Source: Rhizobium sp. WYCCWR10014
GTDB taxonomy: Bacteria; Pseudomonadota; Alphaproteobacteria; Rhizobiales; Rhizobiaceae
Direction: 5' to 3'
Length of the DNA: 64,000 bases
NCBI RefSeq assembly: GCF_001657485.1
Contig: NZ_LXFU01000025.1
Span: forward strand, 233,561 to 297,560
Of this stretch, positions 43,235 through 52,310 are shown in pieces. Below the pieces are notes generated by a model. That model had not been told where the DNA came from. It ran no database searches and saw only the letters and a list, made by a program, of their open reading frames with translations. Positions within the stretch are counted from its first letter, which is position 1. Each line of letters starts with the position of its first letter. Made by a program: the position numbers and the translations under genes.

Positions 43235-44725
43235 TTAATGCGAAGCCGCCTCGCTTGCCACAGCCGCCCCCTCGCGCTTCTGGCTAGGCCCGACCGGGAT
43301 CAGCCAGGTGGTGAAGAAGGTCAGCACCGCGACGACGACGACGCCCCAGAAGCTCCAGTGCAAGGCCGCATTGAAGACGGCGCGGATCGCCGGATCGGCG
43401 GCGAGCGCCGAGAGCCCGGTCGGCTGGTTCAGCGCATCATGCAGGCCCGCCGCTGCCTCGCCGCTCGCATAGTGGTTGATGCCGGCATTGAGGATGGCGC
43501 CGAGCACGGTGGCGCCGAGCGTATTGCCGAGGCTGCGGGAAAAGATGATCGACGAAGTGGCGCTGCCGCGCATCGACCATTCGACGCTGTCCTGCACCAG
43601 CACGATGCTGGTGAGGCTGATGAGACCCATGCCGAAGCCCATGAAGAAGGAGCCGGCGCCGGCAACAATCGGCGAACTGTCAGGGGTCAGGAACAACAGG
43701 AAACAGGCGCCGAAGGGAAACATCAGGCTGCCGACGCGCAAGGTGCGCTGGATGCCGAAGGCCCTGTAGAAACGGCCGGAGAGCATCACCGCCAAGGGCC
43801 AGCCGACGACGAGCATGGTGAGCGTGAACCCCGCGACAAGAGGCGAGCGGCCGAGCACGCCTTGCACATAGAGCGGCAGGATTGTCGAAAGCCCGATCAG
43901 CGCCATGCCGGCCAGCAGCGTCGCCGCATTGCTGGTCGCGATCAGCCTTCGGCTCCACAGCGGGATCGAGATGATCGGCTCCGGCGCCCGCCTCTCCTGG
44001 GCCAGGAAAAGGATGCCCGAGACCACGAAGACGGCGAAAAGCGACAGCAGGATCCAGGCGCTGGCATCGGTTTCCGTCAGCATGACGAGAAGTGCCACGA
44101 TCGAGATCGAAAACAGCACCGAGCCGAGGTAATCGATCTTTGCCTGCTTGTGCGCCACGTCCTCCTTCAGGAAGAGCATGAAGGCGATGATCGAGATGAT
44201 GCCGATCGGCAGGTTGATCCAGAAGATCCAGGCCCAGGAGATATTGTCGACGATGATGCCGCCGGCCAGCGGCCCGACGACAGCCGAGGTCGCCCAGACG
44301 GTCGCCATGAAGCCCTGGACGCGGCCGCGTTCCTCTAGCTTGAAGAGATCGCCGATGATCGTCGTCGTCACCGGCTGGATGGCCCCGGCGCCCAGCCCCT
44401 GCAGCAGCCGGAACAGCACCAGCGACATCATCGACCAGGCAAGCCCGCAGAGCAAAGAGCCGACGAGGAAGATCAGGATGCCGCCGATCAGCACCGGCTT
44501 GCGCCCGAAAATGTCGGAGAGCTTGCCGTAGATGACTGTCGTCGTCGACTGTGCCAGCAGGAAGGCTGAAAACACCCAGCTGTAATAGGAAAAGCCGCCG
44601 AGCTCCCCGACGATGCGCGGCATCGCGGTCGCCACGATCGTCGCCTCGATCGCCACCATGAAGGTCGCGAGCATGATGGTGGCGACGATAAGCACGCGGT
44701 TCGAGCGTTGCGCTGCATTCGACAT
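43235..44725 (-). CDS. MFS drug efflux transporter (DHA2 family, 14-span)
   Basis: 496 residues with about 14 hydrophobic segments. DHA2-type motifs are visible: the A-motif region YGKLSDIFGRKPVLIGG after span 2, and motif C-like GPLAGGIIVDN in span 5. Such proton-coupled pumps export drugs or toxic compounds. A short tail (VGPSQKREGAAVASEAASH) is basic then small. No adjacent regulator; the stop of the downstream gene is 42 bp away. Substrate unknown. Confidence 0.92.
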   Translation of the reverse strand: MSNAAQRSNRVLIVATIMLATFMVAIEATIVATAMPRIVGELGGFSYYSWVFSAFLLAQSTTTVIYGKLSDIFGRKPVLIGGILIFLVGSLLCGLAWSMMSLVLFRLLQGLGAGAIQPVTTTIIGDLFKLEERGRVQGFMATVWATSAVVGPLAGGIIVDNISWAWIFWINLPIGIISIIAFMLFLKEDVAHKQAKIDYLGSVLFSISIVALLVMLTETDASAWILLSLFAVFVVSGILFLAQERRAPEPIISIPLWSRRLIATSNAATLLAGMALIGLSTILPLYVQGVLGRSPLVAGFTLTMLVVGWPLAVMLSGRFYRAFGIQRTLRVGSLMFPFGACFLLFLTPDSSPIVAGAGSFFMGFGMGLISLTSIVLVQDSVEWSMRGSATSSIIFSRSLGNTLGATVLGAILNAGINHYASGEAAAGLHDALNQPTGLSALAADPAIRAVFNAALHWSFWGVVVVAVLTFFTTWLIPVGPSQKREGAAVASEAASH

Positions 44726-44957
44726 GACGATCCTCTTCGGGTGCTCCGCAGATGCCGGAAATATCGGCAGGCTGGCTGGGTGTGGGGCGATGCGCCGCTT
44801 GCGGAGTGACGGGTAGTTTTACGTCCGTAACCGCGAGTCGTAAAGCCGTTCCCATGACAGCCGCTATTTTCGTCCGATTGGGGAGCGGGCGAAGCGAAGG
44901 CCCGGCGCCGCTTCGCCCAGAGCCTTCGCAGTCAGAAAGTCAGGCGGCCATCTGTCC

Positions 44958-45342
44958 TCATTGCGGGCAGGCCTCGCCACCCGATCCGCTGCTATCCGCG
45001 GAACCGGCGGTGCAACCCGGCGTCGGCTGCAGATCGGGATTGACCCCACCGGGATTGATCGTGCTCCGGCCGCTCTTGAGTTCGACCCCGCCATTGCCGC
45101 TCGTGCTGCCGGTGGCGCCGGGATCGGTACCGACGGAACCGGTGCCCCGTGAATTGGTGCCGGGTAGATCCGGTTCCAGCCGAGCCGGTGCCGGCGGAAC
45201 CACCGCCCGAACTCCCCGATCCGCCGATAACAGGCGCCACCGAAAGCCGCCCACTGGAATCCGCCCCACCCGCCGTCTGCGCCAGCGCCGGAACGGCAAG
45301 GCCGATGGAAAGCAGCGATATCGCGATGAATTTGCAGGACAT
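44958..45342 (-). pseudogene. Frameshifted gene for a glycine-rich secreted protein
   Basis: A signal peptide (MSCKFIAISLLSIGLAVPALA) and a Gly/Ser/Thr repeat tract (GSGSSGGGSAGTGSAGTGS) are read in the frame starting at 45342, and an equally clear continuation (GTNSRGTGSVGTDPGATGS, then ELKSGRSTINPGGVNPDLQ) is read in another frame to a stop at 44958. The change of frame is near 45165, consistent with one extra base around CTACCCGG. Read through, the product would be about 128 residues, secreted and low in complexity. It may be a real pseudogene, a sequencing error, or (unlikely) recoding. Confidence 0.6.
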
Positions 45343-45580
45343 AGTTTCTCCATGCTTGTTGTCTCAAGGGAGAAAACCTGCTCGGCGGCGGCATTGTTCC
45401 TGTCGGTTGCAGTTTTCAGGTCATTGATGGCATAAACCGGGAGCCGCCGGAAGCCCGGTCTCATACGGTTCAGTTAACCCGGAAATTCAGGATGGTTCCT
45501 GGACTGAGGAGGAGTCGGTTCTTCTAGATAAAGCGCAACGCATCGCCTCATTTTCGGCAGAGCGCCAGGTAGGTTTCGAA

Positions 45581-46141
45581 TTGTTGAGATTGCTTATTTT
45601 ACGATGGGAATTCCCACTGCTTCCCGCGCTCTTTGCGCTGGGAGCCCACTTTGTCTTCGTATTCCAAGAGTTCTATAAGCCCGGCCCTAAAGGCTGGGAA
45701 ACCTCAATACTTGGCATTCCTATTTTAGCTTATTTTTTCGCGAACGTTTTCTCGATCCTCGTTGATCCGACGCCTGCTTCGACGCTGTTGGCTTCGATGC
45801 TGCTGGCTCTACTGGCGACGGCTCTTCCGTGCACATGTTTAGCGATCTATTTCCTTTATTCGCGCCAGATCGCCCGCAAACCTGACCCTGAGATTTCAAC
45901 CGCCAAGGCGTTAGGGATTGCGTTTTTAAGCTTGGCTCTGGTTGGGTTAGCTGCCTATGGCATGGCTCAAGTTCCCGCATGCACCAACGCGAGGTGCCGA
46001 AGTGGAGTCGAGTTGTTTGGTCATTTCAGATTTGCCGCGTTTTACCTGATCTGCCTTGTCGGCGGGTGGATCACTCTGTTTTCCCTTCTGACTCTCCATG
46101 AAGTTTTGAGGCGGTTTCTCAAGTCAGCTATCAAACGATGA
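45581..46141 (+). CDS. Hypothetical membrane protein, four spans
   Basis: 186 residues with four hydrophobic segments, two within 10-75, one at about 75-95 and the others at 112-180; LYSRQIARKPDPEISTAKAL forms a cytosolic loop and CTNARCRSG a short cysteine-containing extracytoplasmic one. The start is uncertain: TTG 45581 begins right at the coding pattern, with no ribosome site recognised. Composition is AT-richer than neighbours. No family is recognised and the next genes face the other way, so it appears alone. Confidence 0.6.
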   Translation: MLRLLILRWEFPLLPALFALGAHFVFVFQEFYKPGPKGWETSILGIPILAYFFANVFSILVDPTPASTLLASMLLALLATALPCTCLAIYFLYSRQIARKPDPEISTAKALGIAFLSLALVGLAAYGMAQVPACTNARCRSGVELFGHFRFAAFYLICLVGGWITLFSLLTLHEVLRRFLKSAIKR

Positions 46142-46222
46142 CGGGGTTGTGTCTGCGGCGTCACAAACGCCGCTACGTTGTCGGGAAATGCGAGTCTATG
46201 GTGCTGTTACGCAGCCATCTCG

Positions 46223-46695
46223 TCATTCGTCATCCATCAAAAGAAACTCCCGCGCCGCCTGAGGGCAGAGGAGCTTGAACTGCTCGATCAGCGGCGGCAT
46301 GCCTGAGGCGCACGACACATCTGCGTCCTCTGGTAATGGGAAAGTGACACGCAGCGGTTCTCCACGAGGAGGAACGAAGGACAGGGTGCCTTCGATGCAA
46401 TTGGCGGTGGAGCGGTAGGTGTCTTTCCCATTCGCTTTTGTATACGTCGCCACGCACTGCTTTACAGTAAGTTTGCCGCCATGTGCTGTTGTCTCACCTC
46501 CTGGGTCTCGCTCGCAGTATTCCCGGAATTGGCTTGAGTGACCTTTCCTTTCATAACTGCGGTGCTTGAATCGATGCCGGTCTTGCTGACAAGCGTTCCG
46601 TTCCATCCAGCACATGAGGCGAGAGGGAAGTCTGCTGCCTGCGCAGCGGACAAGCTAAATGTGAAAAGCGCGATACTTAACAGCGATGTCCTCAT
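46223..46695 (-). pseudogene. Frameshifted gene for a small secreted protein
   Basis: From ATG 46695 (strong AGGAGG upstream) a signal peptide MRTSLLSIALFTFSLSAAQA and mature start ADFPLASCAGWNGTLVSK are read to about residue 65 (ANSGNTASETQ); the frame then runs into a stop at 46462. A different frame carries on with GGETTAHGGKLTVKQCVATY and continues to the stop at 46223. A single lost base near 46500, in the GGAGG run, would explain it. The read-through product of about 157 residues would be periplasmic with several cysteines. Function unknown. Confidence 0.65.
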
Positions 46696-46872
46696 AGATC
46701 CTCCTAATCGCAAACCTGCTCTCGTTCGATCGATATCGGTCGCGCATATGTAGATGAAGGGCAGTCCAGCCGCCATGAGTGAAGAGGCTCTAATTACTGA
46801 AATTTTGCCTGCCGAGTGGCCAAAGGCAGCTAAAGGTAAACGAAGGATTTTTAAAAGAGGCTTATAAAGAAA

Positions 46873-46948
46873 TGGTGCCGCTTGCAGGACTCGAACCTGC
46901 GACCCCATCATTACGAATGATGTGCTCTACCACCTGAGCTAAAGCGGC
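46873..46948 (-). tRNA. tRNA-Thr (anticodon CGT)
   Basis: On the minus strand a full cloverleaf folds: acceptor GCCGCTT / AAGCGGC, D-stem GCTC / GAGC, anticodon stem CATCA / TGATG with loop TTCGTAA, T-arm GCAGG TTCGAGT CCTGC, discriminator A and encoded CCA. Anticodon CGT reads ACG (Thr). Confidence 0.97.
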
Positions 46949-47069
46949 ATTTCACGGCCGAAGCATGCGGCCCGCGATTTGCATGGCGCTGATACAGCCA
47001 TTGTCGGAAGATTTCAAGCGCCCTGTCATGGCTTTGGCAAAAAAGAAGGCAGGGGCGGGACGGCGCGCC

Positions 47070-48029
47070 TCAGAGCGTCAGCCGGGCGCGCGCCGCCCTG
47101 TATTCGGCCTCGAGCCGGTCGACGAGTTTGGCCACCGGCTCGACAGCCTTGATGGCGCTGATGCCCTGGCCGCTGCCCCATATGTCCTTCCAGGCCTTGG
47201 CGCCGCCGACAGCCTGCTCGAAATCCATCTTCGAGACATCGGCAAGCGGCAGGTTGTCGGGGTCCATGCCGGCAGCGACGATCGAGGGTTTGAGATAGTT
47301 GCCGTGCACGCCGGTGAAATAGTTGGAATAGACGATATCGCTGGCCGCCCCTTCGACGATCGCCTGCTTGTAGGCGTCCGCGGCGCGGGCTTCTTGCGTT
47401 GCGATGAAGGGCGAGCCGATATAGGCCATGTCGGCGCCCATCGCTTCTGCGGCAAGGATGGCGCCGCCGGTGGCGATCGCGCCGGCCAGCAGCAGCGGCC
47501 CTTCGAACCATTCGCGGATTTCCTGGACGAGCGCAAAAGGCGACAGCGTGCCGGCATGGCCGCCGGCGCCGGCAGCGACTGCAATCAGCCCGTCGGCGCC
47601 CTTGCGGATGGCCGAATGGGCGTGGCGGTTGTTGATAATGTCATGCAGCACGATGCCGCCGTAGGAATGCACGGCGGCATTGACCTCCGGCACGGCGCCG
47701 AGCGAGGAGATGACGATCGGCACCTTGTATTTGACGCAGAGCGAGAGGTCGTGCTCCAGCCGCTTGTTCGACATGTGGACGATCTGGTTGACGGCAAAGG
47801 GGGCGGTCGGCCTTTCCGGATGGGCGGCGTCGTGGCGGGCAAGCTCCTCGGTAATCTCCGCCAGCCATTCGTCAAGCTGGCTTTCCGGCCGGGCGTTCAG
47901 CGCCGGAAACGCCCCGACGATGCCCGCCTTGCATTGCGCCAGCGTCAGCGCCGGATGCGAGATGATGAACAGTGGCGAGCCGATAACCGGCAGTCTCAAT
48001 CTGTCCTTGAGGATCGGGGGCAGGGCCAT
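47070..48029 (-). CDS. NAD(P)H-dependent flavin oxidoreductase / nitronate monooxygenase
   Basis: 319 residues, an FMN-dependent TIM barrel of the nitronate monooxygenase/2-nitropropane dioxygenase class. Recognisable parts are PVIGSPLFIISHPAL at the start, VISSLGAVPEV, the flavin motif AAGAGGHAG (about 150-158) and the GGAILAAEAMGADMAYIGSPFIAT phosphate-binding region. It may detoxify alkyl nitronates or act as an enoyl-reductase-like enzyme; the active-site histidine of class I enzymes is plausibly the one in GGHAG. A TTGACGT-type operator lies 16-37 bp upstream, the same half-sites as fadD, which links it to fatty-acid breakdown. Confidence 0.88.
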   Translation of the reverse strand: MALPPILKDRLRLPVIGSPLFIISHPALTLAQCKAGIVGAFPALNARPESQLDEWLAEITEELARHDAAHPERPTAPFAVNQIVHMSNKRLEHDLSLCVKYKVPIVISSLGAVPEVNAAVHSYGGIVLHDIINNRHAHSAIRKGADGLIAVAAGAGGHAGTLSPFALVQEIREWFEGPLLLAGAIATGGAILAAEAMGADMAYIGSPFIATQEARAADAYKQAIVEGAASDIVYSNYFTGVHGNYLKPSIVAAGMDPDNLPLADVSKMDFEQAVGGAKAWKDIWGSGQGISAIKAVEPVAKLVDRLEAEYRAARARLTL

Positions 48030-48044
48030 GGTTCGTCGCTTCCA

Positions 48045-48066
48045 TTGACGTTTACGAAAACGTCAA
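48045..48066. promoter_or_regulatory. LiuR/FadR-type operator before the monooxygenase gene
   Basis: Perfect 9-bp arms TTGACGTTT / AAACGTCAA around ACGA. Outer half-sites equal those of the fadD site (14978-14993) but at wider spacing; the right 16 bp (TTTACGAAAACGTCAA) match the fadD site with two differences. Confidence 0.6.
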
Positions 48067-48315
48067 TCTCATAACAGAGATGAAAAGGCGATAAAAGAGC
48101 GGCTGCCATGCCTTCGTCGATTTCAGCCCGAATATATACGTCCGAGAAAGCTAATAGAATAAGGCCCGTAAGCGGTGAAACCTGCCGATATCTCCGCCGA
48201 TCAACTGCAGCAGGGCCTGCAAGGCTTGCGGTTTGCCGCACTTGCCGCTACCGAATTTTGATGGAGAACGGCAGGGATTGCAGTCCGATGCCGAATTCAA
48301 GGTGAAGGACTGAAT

Positions 48316-49497
48316 GTGAGCGGATTAGAAACGGCCATCAGAACAGCGCTCGAGAATTCCGATCGCGATAATCCGGAGGTTCGAGCGAGGATCTATCAGT
48401 CCGCCCGCCAAGCGCTGGAAGCCGGGCTGCGCAAGCAGGACATCACCGACACCGAGGTCGTCTCCCATCACCGCCACCGCCTGGAAAGCACTATCCACGC
48501 CATCGAAGGCGAGGAGCGTGACCGTCTTCACCCCCGCCAGAGGCCGCCCGAAGTGCCCGTGCCGCCGGTGGTGGAAATGCCGGCGCCGCCGGTTCACCAA
48601 GCCGAAGCCGATGCGTTCGACGGCCCTGTGGTATCGGGTGAGACCCGCGCGCCCGAGGTTATGCATCGCGGCGACGAGTCCAGCCTCGACGACGTGCATG
48701 CCGGCAATACCGATCATCTGGCTGCCGCCCCGGTCGGCGAGGAGCGCCTTGGGCGAGGTCAGCGCGCCACCAATATGGATTTCCGCCCGGAGCGGGCGGC
48801 AGGCCGCAAGCCGCGCAAATTCTTTTCGAGACTGCTCGTCTGGTGCGTCCTGCTGGCCTTCATCGGCATCGGCGCCTGGTGGGCGCATACGTCGGGCCTG
48901 CTGATGACGGCGGCCGAGCGCGACACCAGCGTCGCCAATCCGCCGGCAAGCACGCAGCCCGAGGATTTTACCGGCAATGACGAGGGCGCCGGGAATGCGG
49001 GCTCTCACACCGATCAGCCGGTGACCATCGATCCGCAGAACAGTTTCTCGGCCGATTGGATCCCCCTGTTCAAGCCTGAGGACGCCGACAAGATCCAGAG
49101 CGGCCCGCGGGCGCGCACCGAAAAAATCGCCGAGAATGACGGCCCCGCCGTCCGGCTGATTTCCGAGAGCGGGACTGCCGATGGCAATATCTCGATCAGC
49201 GTTCCGCCCTCGGTGCTGCAGCAGCTGGCCGGCAAATCCTCGACGATCGCGCTGACGCTGCAATCCACCACCGACGAGCCGACGCAGATTACCGTCGAAT
49301 GCAATTTCCAGACGCTCGGCAATTGCGCCCGCCATCGCTTCAACGTCACCCGGGAAAAGTCGGATGCGCTGCTGCAGGTGAAGTTCGACCGCTCGCTCGC
49401 GCCGAATTCGCCGGGCACGTTGACGATCAACAGCGATCTCGACGGCAAGGCGCGCGGCATCAACCTCTTCGCCATCCGCATCCTGCCGGGGCAGTAA
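48316..49497 (+). CDS. Hypothetical single-span membrane protein
   Basis: 393 residues from GTG 48316 (RBS GGTGAAGGA). A charged cytosolic N-terminus (1-165; SARQALEAGLRKQDITDTEVVSHHRHRLESTI and a proline-rich linker) precedes one span at about 172-192 (LLVWCVLLAFIGIGAWWAH) and a periplasmic domain of 200 residues with a beta-rich region (GNISISVPPSVLQQLAGKSSTIALTL, then TQITVECNFQTLGNCARHRFNV). The C-terminal part looks like a jelly-roll or carbohydrate-binding-type beta sandwich, but I recognise no family. Single gene unit, followed by the convergent ppk2; probably a conserved rhizobial envelope protein. Confidence 0.82.
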   Translation: MSGLETAIRTALENSDRDNPEVRARIYQSARQALEAGLRKQDITDTEVVSHHRHRLESTIHAIEGEERDRLHPRQRPPEVPVPPVVEMPAPPVHQAEADAFDGPVVSGETRAPEVMHRGDESSLDDVHAGNTDHLAAAPVGEERLGRGQRATNMDFRPERAAGRKPRKFFSRLLVWCVLLAFIGIGAWWAHTSGLLMTAAERDTSVANPPASTQPEDFTGNDEGAGNAGSHTDQPVTIDPQNSFSADWIPLFKPEDADKIQSGPRARTEKIAENDGPAVRLISESGTADGNISISVPPSVLQQLAGKSSTIALTLQSTTDEPTQITVECNFQTLGNCARHRFNVTREKSDALLQVKFDRSLAPNSPGTLTINSDLDGKARGINLFAIRILPGQ

Positions 49498-49588
49498 GGC
49501 CAGTCCCGGCGGAGCCGGTGACCCCGGTCCCGGCGGAGCCGGTGAAACCCCCGCCTTCGATTTCAGGAAGCCAGCCTGTTCCGAAGCT

Positions 49589-50470
49589 CTATTTCAAAAA
49601 GCCTGGCCCTGAGCCGATGATCTCCTCGTCGACCGTGCCGAGTGCTTGTTTGTCCTTGCCGTCATAATCCATCTTGTTCAGCATGTGGCGGATGAGTTCG
49701 AGGCGCGTGCGCCGCTTGTCATTGGCGCGGATCACCGTCCAGGGCGCGAAATCCGTATGGGTTTCCTTCAGCATCCGGTTGCGCTTGTCGCTGTAATCGT
49801 CCCATTTCGTCAGTGCGGCGATATCCATTGACGACAGTTTCCAGACTTTCAGCGGATCGTGCCGGCGGTCGTGGAAGCGCTTGAGCTGCATCTCGCGGCC
49901 GATATCGAGATAGAATTTGAAGAAGAAGATGCCCTCATGGGCAATGATCTTTTCGAGCTGTGGCGCCTGTTTGAGGAAATCCTCATATTGCTTCGGCGTG
50001 CAGAAGCCCATGACCGGCTCGACGCCGGCGCGGTTGTACCAGGAGCGGTCGAACAGCACGAATTCGCCGGCTGTCGGAAACTGCGCGACATAACGCTGGA
50101 AATACCATTGTCCCTGCTCGCGGTCGGTCGGCTTGGTCAGCGCCACGACCCGCGCAAGGCGTGGGTTCATATTCGCCGAGGAGGCTGAAATCGCGCCGCC
50201 CTTGCCGGCAGCGTCGCGCCCTTCGAACAGCGCCATCACCCGCTTGCCTGTCGCCTGCAGCCAGAACTGCACCTTGACGAGTTCGATCTGCAGCTTTTCC
50301 AGTTGCTCCAGATAGTCCTCTTCCTTGAGCTTTTTCTTGTGGGGAAAGTCGCCGGATTCCAGCGCGCGTTCGTCCACCCAGGCCGGCAGGGTGGGATCGT
50401 CGACATCGAAGATGCGCTTCTTCCCGCGGATATCCAGCTCCACGGCCCTGTTTTCGACGTCCTCGTCCAT
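49589..50470 (-). CDS. ppk2: Polyphosphate kinase 2 family protein
   Basis: 293 residues of the PPK2 family, which transfers phosphate between polyphosphate and nucleotides. The Walker A motif is [10 protein letters not shown], Walker B is [17 protein letters not shown], and the lid has [20 protein letters not shown]. The conserved [21 protein letters not shown] is present. One kinase domain only. The ATG at 50470 has GGAGG at 8 bp. It diverges from phoR across a 209-bp gap, linking polyphosphate turnover to phosphate sensing. Whether it prefers GDP, ADP or AMP is not clear from sequence. Confidence 0.93.
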   Translation of the reverse strand: MDEDVENRAVELDIRGKKRIFDVDDPTLPAWVDERALESGDFPHKKKLKEEDYLEQLEKLQIELVKVQFWLQATGKRVMALFEGRDAAGKGGAISASSANMNPRLARVVALTKPTDREQGQWYFQRYVAQFPTAGEFVLFDRSWYNRAGVEPVMGFCTPKQYEDFLKQAPQLEKIIAHEGIFFFKFYLDIGREMQLKRFHDRRHDPLKVWKLSSMDIAALTKWDDYSDKRNRMLKETHTDFAPWTVIRANDKRRTRLELIRHMLNKMDYDGKDKQALGTVDEEIIGSGPGFLK

Positions 50471-50679
50471 ATCAGCCTCCACCGTCCGATCGCTTCTCTT
50501 CCTGCAAGCGAACATATTTACCGTTGAAAATCAAATCTCTCGCGGGCGGCCGGCAATTTTTCGTGGGTTTCGGCTGCGGCTTTTCGCTTGAGACGCGGCA
50601 GCCCGAAAACTTCTGTCATGAATTGCCGCTATCAGGCAGAGTTCAATATAAGAAAAACGAATCGACGCCGCGAGGGCAC

Positions 50680-51936
50680 TTGCCAGACGAAACTCCGTGG
50701 AGAAAAAGCCTGTTGGCGCGCATAAGGCGCGAGCGACCGGTGCTGCTTGCGGCGATCCTCAGCGCGCTCGCCGCGCTTGCCGCCGGCATGAACAAGTGGG
50801 TGGTGCTTGTCCTGCTGCTGGTGATGATCCTCACCGCGCTTTTCAACGAGGCGCCGATCATCGAGGCCGAACCCGCCCCGCCGGTGGAGATCAAGCCGGC
50901 TGCGCCGCCAAGCCGGCTGCCTGAAGTCTCCGCCACGCTTGCCGGCCTCGATATCCCCGTCATGGTGCTCTCGGACGATGCCTCGGTGCTCTTCCAGAAC
51001 CGCGCTGCCGAAAAGGCTTTCGGCGAGGTGGCGCTCGGCGCCCATATATCGGCCCGCCTGCGCTCGCCCGGCGTGCTCGACATGGTGCGCGAAACCATCG
51101 CCACCAACGCGCCGAACCAGATCGAGCATTCCGAGCGGCTGCCGTCCGAGCGCGTCTATATCGTGCGCAGCGCGCCCATTGAATTCACGGCCGATGACGG
51201 CCCGCATGAGCGCTATTTCATCCTCTCCTTCCGCGATATATCCGAGGTCCGCCGCATCGACCGCATGCGCTCGGATTTCGTCGCCAATGCCAGCCATGAG
51301 CTGCGCACGCCGCTTGCCTCGCTGCGCGGCTTCATCGAGACCATCCAGGGGCCGGCGAAGAACGATCTGAAGGCGCAGGCGCGTTTCCTCAATATCATGC
51401 TCGATCAGGCGACGCGCATGAGCCGGCTGGTCGATGACCTGCTGTCGCTCTCGCGCCTGGAGCTGAAATCGCACATCGCGCCGGATGAGAAGATCGACCT
51501 GGTGCCGCTGCTCGGCCATGTCAGGGATTCACTGGTGCCGTTGGCCAAGGATGTCGGCGTCGACATCAACCTGCATCTGCCGGAGGGTAAGGTCGAGGTG
51601 CTGGGCGACCGCGACGAGCTTGTCCAGGTCTTCGAAAACCTGATGGAAAATGCCTGCAAATACGGCCAGGAGGGCGAGGTCGTCGATGTCTGGCTGAAGA
51701 ACGGCACCGGCCAGCCGGTCGAGGTCAGCATCGTCGACAGAGGCCCGGGCATTCCGGCCGAACATGTGCCGCGCCTGACCGAGCGCTTCTACCGCGTCAG
51801 CATCGAGGACAGCCGCTCGAAGAAGGGCACCGGCCTCGGCCTTGCCATCGTCAAACACATCCTCACCCGCCACCGGGCGCGTCTGATCGTCAAGTCGGAA
51901 GTCGGCAAGGGCACCGATTTTACCGTCCGTTTTTGA
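50680..51936 (+). CDS. phoR: Phosphate regulon sensor histidine kinase PhoR
   Basis: About 418 residues from TTG 50680. Two N-terminal spans (LLAAILSALAALAAG and VVLVLLLVMILTALF, at 20-58), a PAS-like region (IPVMVLSDDASVLFQNRAAEKAFG), then HisKA with the phospho-acceptor in NASHELRTPLASLRGF and a HATPase_c domain with N-box ENLMENACKYG and G-boxes DRGPGIP and GTGLGLAI. It phosphorylates PhoB when phosphate is low, with Pst/PhoU as signal source. Start uncertain: TTG 50713 (after TGGAG) and TTG 50524 are alternatives, and the 50524-50680 stretch looks non-coding. It precedes pstS with a 374-bp gap. Confidence 0.92.
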   Translation: MPDETPWRKSLLARIRRERPVLLAAILSALAALAAGMNKWVVLVLLLVMILTALFNEAPIIEAEPAPPVEIKPAAPPSRLPEVSATLAGLDIPVMVLSDDASVLFQNRAAEKAFGEVALGAHISARLRSPGVLDMVRETIATNAPNQIEHSERLPSERVYIVRSAPIEFTADDGPHERYFILSFRDISEVRRIDRMRSDFVANASHELRTPLASLRGFIETIQGPAKNDLKAQARFLNIMLDQATRMSRLVDDLLSLSRLELKSHIAPDEKIDLVPLLGHVRDSLVPLAKDVGVDINLHLPEGKVEVLGDRDELVQVFENLMENACKYGQEGEVVDVWLKNGTGQPVEVSIVDRGPGIPAEHVPRLTERFYRVSIEDSRSKKGTGLGLAIVKHILTRHRARLIVKSEVGKGTDFTVRF

Positions 51937-51959
51937 CGCGACAGGCAGCCTGAGACGTA

Positions 51960-52004
51960 GTCCCCTCTCCCCGTTTTTACGGGGAGAGGGTTAGGGTGAG
52001 GGGC
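51960..52004 (-). repeat. RIME-like element, copy 8 (one palindrome only)
   Basis: Half unit with the hairpin CTCTCCCCGTTTTTACGGGGAGAG and the end GGGTTAGGGTGAGGGG. It lies 24 bp past the phoR stop and may act as its terminator. Confidence 0.8.
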
Positions 52005-52175
52005 AAATCACACGGAACGACTTTGATGAGAGGACGCAGGCGGAAAGTGCCGCAACCGAACTACTACCTGCAGCGGTTTTTACAACTCAAGGTGGATTGC
52101 CCGTCAGAATTTGCCGTTCGCCGACATGATTAATCGGTCGATTTAAAATATATCGTTATCAATCAGCTACTTAAG

Positions 52176-52204
52176 CTGTCACAAATGTTTCACGCGTTTG
52201 ACAT
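52176..52204 (+). promoter_or_regulatory. Pho box (three half-sites) upstream of pstS
   Basis: CTGTCAC-AAAT-GTTTCAC-GCGT-TTGACAT: three 7-bp half-sites at 11-bp intervals, close to the PhoB consensus CTGTCAT with 4-bp spacers. It lies 107-135 bp before the pstS start, within a 374-bp gap (51937-52310) that also holds repeat copy 8. Confidence 0.8.
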
Positions 52205-52310
52205 AAAAGGACGGTGCTTCAAGCGCTAAGAGAGTCTCGCCGATGAAAAAAGGCAATGCGAGGGCCTCTCTAGGCCGCACTCACACAAGCCCAAATGCCG
52301 GGAGATTTAC

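Noticed and set aside
46696..46911. Extension of the frameshifted secreted-protein frame upstream through the tRNA
   Set aside because: The frame runs across the tRNA-Thr 3' end; the strong ribosome site and signal peptide place the start at 46695.
40235..46948. Integrated phage or genomic island at tRNA-Thr
   Set aside because: No integrase, no phage structural gene and no duplicated tRNA end was found, so only a weak accessory-zone reading is kept.
50524..50679. Longer phoR beginning at TTG 50524
   Set aside because: The added residues look non-coding, lack the expected span, and fall in the ppk2/phoR control region.
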